This document shows positions 57,561 through 64,000 of a DNA stretch of 64,000 nucleotides, in pieces. Position numbers and translations under genes: made by a program. Position 1 is the stretch's first letter. The number at the start of each line of letters is the position of its first letter. Below the pieces are notes generated by a model. It was not told where the DNA came from, searched no databases, and saw only the letters and a list, made by a program, of their open reading frames with translations. The stretch lies in contig CM046008.1 in assembly GCA_025175895.1 (NCBI GenBank), forward strand, positions 23,391,255 to 23,455,254, read 5' to 3'. This DNA comes from Wurfbainia villosa (Eukaryota; Streptophyta; Magnoliopsida; Zingiberales; Zingiberaceae).

Positions 57561-58900
57561 AACAAGGTTATCTAAACTAATTGTAGGGAAGAAATATTTT
57601 AGGACATGATTGCTAGGGTGACCTAGTCGGGCATGCCAAAGTTGGGAGTCCTCCTGGCTTGCTTTAAAGACTTGATAGTCATGATCCAAGACATAAAGGT
57701 TATTCCTTTTATATCCCTTGTCAATCAAAAGATTTGTGTCCTGAAATGACACATTGTTAGGATCAAAAATAACCTTGCAACCATGTTCCTTAGTTACTTT
57801 ACTAATAGACATTAGATTGGAAGTAAAATTTGGAACATATAGGGCATCACTTGGCTTTCCTAGTAGTTCTATTTCTCCTATTTGATTTACTGTTATGTTT
57901 TGACCATTAGCCACCTTAACTGTCTTACATTTTTCTAAGGTTCTAAACTTTAGGACTTTATTTTTATCTTTTACCATATGATAATCACATCCAGAATACA
58001 TAATCCAATGTTTAGTATCTAGAGTGGAGTTTAAGCATATACCTGTTGTAGAGTTTTCTTGATGTTCTTCCACAGAAGTTTGTACTTTTAATGTTTGCAC
58101 GGGTTCCTTCTTTCGAAATGACTTTGGTCTTAAATGAGGATGAAGAAACCAACATTTGTCCTTTGTATGCCCTTTCTTCTTGCAATTAGGACATACCTCT
58201 TCTTTTGGATGAACTTCGTTAATCTTGAACCCATGAACTTCCATTTTTTTGTTTGAAGTTTCTTCAATATTAAAGCTTGACTCAGTTCTTTGAATGATTT
58301 GCAAAACTTCATGATACGCAGGGAGATTTTGCATTCGTAGAATTTCCTGTCTCATAGTTGAGAATGAGTCACCGAGAGTCATAAGAAGACTAAATACCTT
58401 GTCTTCATTTTGTCGCTTTATTATTATTGTTGGATCAGTGGTTGATGGTCGGAGAACCTCAAGCTCACTCCATAAGGCACCAAATTCTCCAAAGAGTTGT
58501 GGGAGAGTCTTTTTCTCTTTCCTCATATCCGCTATCTGTCTTCTTATATCAAAGATCCTTCCAATGTTGTTGGTCTGCCCATTATCACGTAGAGATGATC
58601 CCATAAGGCTTTAGCACTAGGAGAGCAAGCAACCATACTTTTGTGAGCTTCATCTAAGGAAAGAAGGAGATGAACAAAGACTTGATTATCCTTCTTTTTC
58701 CATTCTTTGAAGACGGGATCAACCTTGTTAGGAGGATCCTGAAGAATTAGATCTTCAAGGTTATATGTACTTAGGATGATCCTCTTAATAAATCCAGACC
58801 ATTGAATATAGTTGGAGGAATTAAGAAGAAGAGAGGAAAAGAGTTGTGGGGGAAGTGAGCTTAGCTGTGGAAAGGCTAGACTTTGCTGCTCTGATACCAT
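57561..58900 (-). pseudogene. Copia gag-protease of the small element
   Basis: The gag ATG lies at 58900-58898, overlapping the LTR end and the primer-binding site, and begins MVSEQQSLAFPQLS. The frame is in fact open further upstream into the LTR (to 58984). A gag UBN2-type domain covers about 58800-58300, interrupted by a frameshift near 58560. The zinc knuckle CPNCKKKGHTKDKC is at about 58190-58150. In the protease, the motif reads MYSGCDYHM where relatives have D-S-G: the catalytic Asp is a Tyr codon (57996-57998). The pre-integrase block WHARLGHPSN is at about 57640-57610. Confidence 0.88.
58888..58899 (-). promoter_or_regulatory. Primer-binding site of the small copia element, overlapping the gag start
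   Basis: The minus strand reads tggtatcagagc immediately after the LTR's final A. The first two bases complete the gag ATG. Confidence 0.95.
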
Positions 58901-59304
58901 GATGAAACTCGGCTTCGTATTAACTTCAAAGCTTGTTGTAAGAAGTAGGAGAATGGTGAAACTTAGCTTTGGTATGAGCTTCAAAGCTTGTTAAGAGGGA
59001 AGGAGGAGAATACATGAATGTTTTTCCTTAAGAATGAAAGCAAGCATACAAAGGGGGTTTTATAGGGTTACATGCTCTTAATGAGCTTTGCATGAAAAAA
59101 AACCACCGTTGGAAGAATAAGACCGTTGCCTACTTTTGAGCATCAAAACCTTTTTGCATGTTGCATTTAATGAGCCTCCTTGCATTGATTAGTTTTGTCT
59201 TCTTGCATGGTGACTTGCATGTTGCATTTAATGAGCCTCCTTGCATTGATTTGTTTTGTCTTCTTGCATGATGGCTTGTCTTGATTATTGATTAACTTTC
59301 AACA
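58900..59304 (-). repeat. 5' LTR of the small copia element
   Basis: 405 bp, same as the 3' LTR except for one G. The 61-bp duplication is at 59154-59214 and 59215-59275. The TATA box tataaaa (minus) is at 59058-59064, in the context ccctataaaacccc. Transcription would start roughly 30 bases downstream, near 59025-59030, leaving R-U5 of about 130 bases. Confidence 0.97.
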
Positions 59305-59309
59305 CCATA

Positions 59310-60038
59310 GACCTACATTTAGTGTGCCTTTAACATATCTTAAAATTCTCTTAACGGCAACTAAATGAGATTCTTTAGCACATGATTGATACCTAGCACA
59401 CATACCAACCGTAAATAATATGTCGGGTCTACTAGCGGTTAAATACAAGAGGCTACCAATCATGCTCCTATAAAGGGTAAGATCTATTTGTTTTCCTTTA
59501 CTATCACTATCTATTTTAGTATTGATTGCCATTGGAGTTGACACTACCTTAGCATTTTCCAAACCAAATTTCTTAATCATTTCCTTAGCATATTTTGTTT
59601 GATAAATGTAAATTCCTTAACTTGTTTGTTTAACTTGCAATCCTAGGAAGAAATTTAATTCTCCAACTAGACTCATCTCAAACTCTTTTTCCATATTTTG
59701 AATAAAGTCTTGAAGAAGTTCATCATTTGTTGACCCAAAGATAATATCATCAACATACACTTGGGCTACAAAGATGTCCTTAGATATTGACTTTATAAAG
59801 AGAGTTTGATCTATACTACCCCTTTTGAAATCCTTAGAGATTAGGAAAGATGACAATCTTTCATACCAAGTCCGGGGAGCTTGTTTCAAACCATATAAGG
59901 CTTTCCTAAGCTTGTATACATGGTTTGGGTAGTCCATATTTTCAAACCCGGGAGGTTGTTCTACACTTGATAAACCCATTTAGGAATGCCGATTTGACAT
60001 CCATTTGATGAAGTTTGAAACCCATATAGGAGGCATAC
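59310..60038 (-). pseudogene. Sirevirus reverse transcriptase, C-terminal two thirds
   Basis: The minus strand from 60038 reads the DVKSAFLNG block, PPGFENMDYPNHVYKL, KALYGLKQAPRTWYERL, the catalytic QVYVDDIIFGST (59763-59740) and FFLGLQVKQ, then a TAA stop at 59617-59619. It continues with KKFGLENAKVVSTPM, LYRSMIGSLLYLTASRPD and RILRYVKGTLNVGLW up to the copia insertion (59305-59309 is its duplication). The N-terminal third is cut off at 60039 by a gypsy LTR. One stop in about 240 codons suggests moderate age. Confidence 0.92.
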
Positions 60039-62549
60039 TGTTAAATACTAGAAAATTTAAAATATTAAATTAAAGGCCAAATAATTAAGGAAATAATCCT
60101 GGAAATTTTTCGAGATTTTTAGGGAATTTTAGGAATTTTTCCGCAATTTTTCTGGATTTAAACGGACTCCGTACGAGATATTTTTCGGAGATAAAATAAA
60201 TAGGCTTTTGTGAGGTCTATTTAAAGGGTATTAACCTAAACCGGAAAAAAACTAAAATGCTATTTTCCTTTCTTTTTCCCGCCGATGCCCTCCTTCGCAT
60301 AATCGTCGCCTTCTCTTAGCGTCTGCCGACGGCGCCCTCTTCTTAAATCGGCGATGCCTTTCCTCGAGCCGACGCTGTCCACAGCCGCAACCCTAGTTTG
60401 CGCTCCCGCGAGCACCGCCGCCCGACGCGACGCGAGCTCGCCGTCGCGGTGACGCAGTACGGGCTCCCCCTCCGTTGCCGGCGTCGAGGCCGGTCATCCC
60501 TCCTGCGCCGACAAAGGTGCCCTTCCACGTCGGCACGCCACTCCTTCGTCGGCGACGCTGCGTACCGGACCGTCGTTTTTACCTTCAGTGATTTCGGCGG
60601 GAGGTTGTCCTGAGCAGAACTATTAGGGCATCGGCGAGTCCTCGTTCGGTGAACCGAGCGGTTTGGGGAAATTCCATCGCAGTATAACATGGACTAGTTT
60701 CTTCCTTGCCTCTAGGTTGTTTGATTTGGTGGATGTGTCGTCTATGAATATTGTTTGAGTCGCTGAAATTTGAGTTGGGGATCTGATTTGGGGGATATTG
60801 GCTGTGGATGGAATTCCTAGGGCGGGTGAGCTTGATTGGTCGATTTGGGTTGATTCCAGAGTTATTCGGTTGATCGTTATGGTATTCGGAGGATATGTTC
60901 TTAGATTGAGGAGTTAATCACAATTTGTGATCTACGAGTTGAGGATCTACTTGGGGATACATAGTAGTAATTTAGCACGTTGTCGTGTGCTTGGATTTGA
61001 TGGATTTACTTTGGAGTATTTGGTTATGGAAGGAATCGATTAATTATTCAATTTGTCGTTGAATTGTATATTTTGTGCTTAACTATAGTTATGCTATATG
61101 TGTTTTTGGCCACAGGTAGGTCCTCAAATGTGACGATTTGGTTCATTCTGCGATATATATATATTCAGGCGGGTATTTTGACTTAACTTTTAGATTAAGT
61201 CAAATTGATATGCTAGTAGGATAGCTTGCAATAATTTTCATGTTTATATGCCTAGTATGTTTTTGGTGTCTACTTGATACATGCATGTGATAGGATATGA
61301 TTATATTTCCCTGTTTGATTTGGATCATAGTATATGGATTAGGGATATGTACATATTGATTGTACATATTATTCGGATAGGTATTTTGATTAGGATTTAC
61401 TTTCTTTAGTATCATGCAGCATTTTCGCTTGATTGCTTGCTAGGTGGACGGTGTTCCATTATTGTTGAGCCCGCAGCTAGTTACATGGCCCGCATAATAA
61501 TCGTCACTCATGGGTTAGTGGTACATCCGAAGGGTGTGTGCAGCTGTTCTCAGTCATTGGTCCGCTCATGGGTAGCGACGAGGCAGCGTGGTAGCGGGCA
61601 GGGATCCCTCCTCTGGTCTATGACACCGGGAGATGAGAGCTTAGCTCCCCCACTATGTTTGGGGCAGGAGGATAGGTGGACTCCGACAGCATCCTGTCCA
61701 CTCGGTCACTCAGGAGCAGTGATGGCAGAGTGCACAGTTGTCATAGCCCTACCCACTCGGCTTCACCATTGCGTGTGAGGCGGCTGACTGGCGTCAGGGG
61801 TGACCATGTCATTAGCACGACATGCATTTTTGCATGGATCGCATTTGTATTGTGTTTGCTGCATTTTATTGATGCATTGGATGTTGCATATGATTGTCAT
61901 GCATATAGGATTCATATTCTTATATGGTGATGACTTTATCTCTTATAGTAGGGCACATGCTCCTATATCAGGGTAGGAGATTCAGGTAAGTACAGTCATT
62001 TTGTATTTCTTGCTTGCATACCCTATTTATGTGAGACTGTACTGACATGATATTTTTTATTGTTAGCTATACCTTACTATGCATATCTACTATACCCACA
62101 GAGTTCTTTGAACTCACCCCGTTGATTTATATCTATTTCAGGATGAAGCTGTCAGGAGAGTGCCAGCTGTCGGACCCCCACTCGTCGTAAATGTTTTATT
62201 TTGGATATTTACTTTATGGTTTGGATATTTTGGTTAGAGGACATGTATAGGTTTGGAGATTGATTTTGTATTTGGATTTTTGGTGTCCGTATGGACCTTA
62301 TTCGGATTTTGGTTTGATTGGATTTTGTGAGTATTCCCGCCTGATGGCGTAAGGGTAAGTTGATTTATGGTAGATTGTTTATCATTTATTTTGGTTGATG
62401 GCCCGAGGCCAAATTATATAATCGTGTGAGTTTGGATTCCCGTGTTGACCGATGTATAGTGGCCGTGTAGGCCTTGTATGTAAATTGGGATTGTCACCGC
62501 AGGGAGATCTTTGTCACGATTTTTGTCCGGGTCTCCTTAGGGCGTGACA
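60039..62549 (+). repeat. 5' LTR of the right-hand gypsy element
   Basis: 2511 bp from TGTTAAATAC to AGGGCGTGACA. The GC-rich block is at 60270-60640 with several overlapping ORFs on both strands but no recognisable protein. Donor-like caggtaag at 61984 and an acceptor-like ttatatctatttcag at 62127-62141 are noted. Confidence 0.8.
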
Positions 62550-62556
62550 ATTTATT

Positions 62557-62567
62557 TGGTATCGAGC
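62557..62567 (+). promoter_or_regulatory. Primer-binding site of the right-hand gypsy element, one base short
   Basis: tggtatcgagc, seven bases after the LTR end. It is the tRNA-iMet site tggtatcagagc with one base missing, again at a CAG word. Confidence 0.75.
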
Positions 62568-64000
62568 AGTGTTTCGAGTTCCTAGGGGTTTTTGGATTTT
62601 TTGGAGTTCGCCACGTTTGGTAGGTTTTACGAGGCAATTTGGAAAATTTTGGATGATTTACGATTTTTATATTTGAAATTGAGGATTTATGAGAGGTCAA
62701 TATGGGGATTTGGCAATGATGTAACCTCTCTCGTAAATAGGTATGATGAAAATTTTATATATTTTTACTTCTAGTAACATTTGTTCTAGTAGCATCTGTA
62801 ATAATTTAATAGATTTAGGTGGTAGGCGTGCACTGCACCGAGACATGGTGCAGGTAACCACGCAAGAGGACGTGAGATCTCTCAGTTATGGAGTTGTCGA
62901 AAGGGTCTATTGAGTTTTGACTCATGTGCATCAGTAGTAGGGTCGCCCACCAAGGTGACCATGGATTGCCGTAGTGTTTATACTGTTAGATTTGACTATG
63001 TGTTTAGTGGATAATAGGAAATAACATTTAGTGTATTGGTCACTATTCGTAATCGTAGATGGAGTTGACCACAAATGACTTGTTTGTGAGTCTTGGACTG
63101 TGATAAAAGATGCATTGCCTTTTGAGAGCCGATCTAGAGTCGAAAAGCAAGGGTCAAGTCGTCACATTGGTTGTGGAAATCAAGGACTACAGTGTTAGGG
63201 ATTTTCACCGATTATGCTAGGCGTATAATTACATGTGGTATTGGACAAGGATCGTATACTATTGTTGATGCGACCTTGGAGGTTTAAGTTACGGTTCCAT
63301 AGGGATTTTGATTCTTGAGCGGCTTGAGCCTTAGATTGATAACATTGAAGGTACTGATAAGTACCTAACTGGTATTTATATAGGAGTGGAGATAGTTTCT
63401 TACTATTGTAATGATCAAGTTGTTACTTGGTGAATATGTAGAAGAAATTTATTTGAGGAAATAACCCATTACGAGATCATGGGTTCAGGATGTTTTCGGA
63501 AGACAATATTTCCTTATGTTATTTTTGTATGACTCATTGTTAAGGAATTCTTGAGTCTTTAGTTGAGTGATAAATTATTAATGGATTTCACTATAGAGTT
63601 TACTAGAATTACAGAGTTTACCCCCTCCACTTAATGGTTCAAGATAGTGATTGAGTTGTTTTCGATCACCACGATTTATTGGCTTACCTTGGGATTAGGA
63701 TAGTGGATCTTCCATCAGATCCTATCGGGAGGCATTAGGGTGAGTCATATTTATAAAATGACAGAAGTGTCTCAAGATAATGGTGTAGTCGATCTAGTGA
63801 TAATAACCTACACTTATGATAAGACAACGGTAGAAGTCGTGAACGAGGTCTTTTAGCTAAATTCACGTGGCATTATGTCAAGCACGATATTGATCAGGTC
63901 TGTGGCTAGAGATGGTAATTTGATGTTCTCAAGTAACAATCTCTTGAGTGATCGAGGGATTAGTTGGAATTTTAATTTATTTTGGTGGTGATCCAGACTC
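62568..64000 (+). other. Internal region of the right-hand gypsy element, unrecognised
   Basis: 1.4 kb where gag is expected. Stops occur in all frames, and the longest open stretch is 60 codons. I recognise no gag, zinc knuckle or protease motif. It is either very decayed or a non-coding internal region of a non-autonomous element. Confidence 0.5.

Larger units (their letters stand above)
54450..59304 (-). mobile_element. Complete small copia element (4.9 kb, Ivana/Ale-like)
   Basis: LTRs of 404 and 405 bp with TG...CA ends, differing by a single G in a G-run, so the insertion is very young. The target duplication is CCATA (54445-54449 and 59305-59309). It has a tRNA-iMet primer-binding site directly joined to the LTR, a polypurine tract ttgagggggag, and gag, protease, integrase, RT and RNase H in copia order on the minus strand. 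The lineage call rests on element size and gag type and is tentative. Confidence 0.95.
30166..60038 (-). mobile_element. Minus-strand Sirevirus, host of three nested insertions
   Basis: Read from right to left: RT (60038-59310), RNase H (54444-54079, then 43237-43150), spacer (43149-42889, then 33664-33331), spliced env-like gene (32825-31443), non-coding tail with several polypurine tracts (to 30517) and 3' LTR (30516-30166). Three retrotransposons interrupt it at 33670, 43243 and 54450, each with a perfect 5-bp duplication. The coding sequence resumes in frame on the far side of two of them. The 5' half (gag, protease, integrase, 5' LTR) is cut away at 60039 by another gypsy element. It is the oldest layer of the nest in 30-60 kb. 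Confidence 0.85.
60039..64000 (+). mobile_element. Gypsy element (Tekay-like), 5' end, running off the window
   Basis: It starts TGTTAAATACTAG inside the Sirevirus RT: an LTR of about 2.5 kb, a primer-binding site, then internal sequence to the window end. The 3' half and the second target duplication are outside. The LTR shares its layout with 24534-28095 (GC-rich block, later GT-rich stretch, gagttc.tt.aactcacc block before the end). Confidence 0.75.

Noticed and set aside
60343..60690. 115-codon Arg-rich ORF (minus) and overlapping plus-strand ORF in the right-hand LTR
   Set aside because: Both strands are open at once in a CG-rich block, with no family resemblance. Most likely chance.

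Overview
The window is nuclear DNA of a flowering plant, probably a monocot. I infer this from the mix of Angela/Tork-like and Sirevirus Ty1/copia elements with Tekay/Del-like Ty3/gypsy chromoviruses. I found no host protein gene, tRNA, rRNA or CRISPR array. Almost every base belongs to LTR retrotransposons inserted into one another. Lineage names are by motif recognition and are tentative. Positions of degenerate boundaries are approximate.

Layout. (1) 1-6214, minus strand: leader and LTR of an Angela-like copia element (family B), about 0.4 kb of unassigned AT-rich DNA, then a truncated copia gag-pol. (2) 6215-6314: a 100-N gap. (3) 6315-19717, plus strand: a family B array of internal region, LTR, second internal region (gag deleted) and LTR. 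The middle LTR is interrupted by a solo LTR of the related family A, flanked by the 5-bp duplication GGTAT. (4) 19718-28095: an old gypsy/Tekay-like complex made of a minus-strand LTR fragment, a heavily decayed plus-strand pol and its 3' LTR. (5) 28096-30165: a plus-strand Sirevirus gag followed by what looks like post-pol spacer. (6) 30166-60038: a minus-strand Sirevirus (3' LTR, multiple polypurine tracts, spliced env-like gene, spacer, RNase H, RT) split by three insertions. These are a 9.2-kb Angela-like element (33670-42883, duplication AATTG), a 10.8-kb Del-like gypsy element (43243-54073, duplication CCCTT) and a 4.9-kb copia element (54450-59304, duplication CCATA). (7) 60039-64000: 5' LTR and start of a further plus-strand gypsy element that cuts the Sirevirus RT and runs off the window.

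The genes are retrotransposon gag, protease, integrase, RT, RNase H and an env-like ORF. In the copia elements integrase precedes RT; in the gypsy elements it follows RNase H. Nearly all are broken by frameshifts, stops or lost catalytic residues. The one long intact ORF is the 511-codon gag-protease of the family A element. Part of the damage may be technical: paired repeat copies differ repeatedly at CAG/CTG words in a way that methyl-cytosine decay does not explain.

Main points for a second look: the two-exon env-like gene with a CpG-rich block upstream; a 66-bp GT-AG insert inside the Del-like RT; telo-box tandem arrays in the Del LTR; a copia element whose gag start codon lies across the LTR/primer-binding-site junction and whose LTR is open in frame; and the assembly-error signature.
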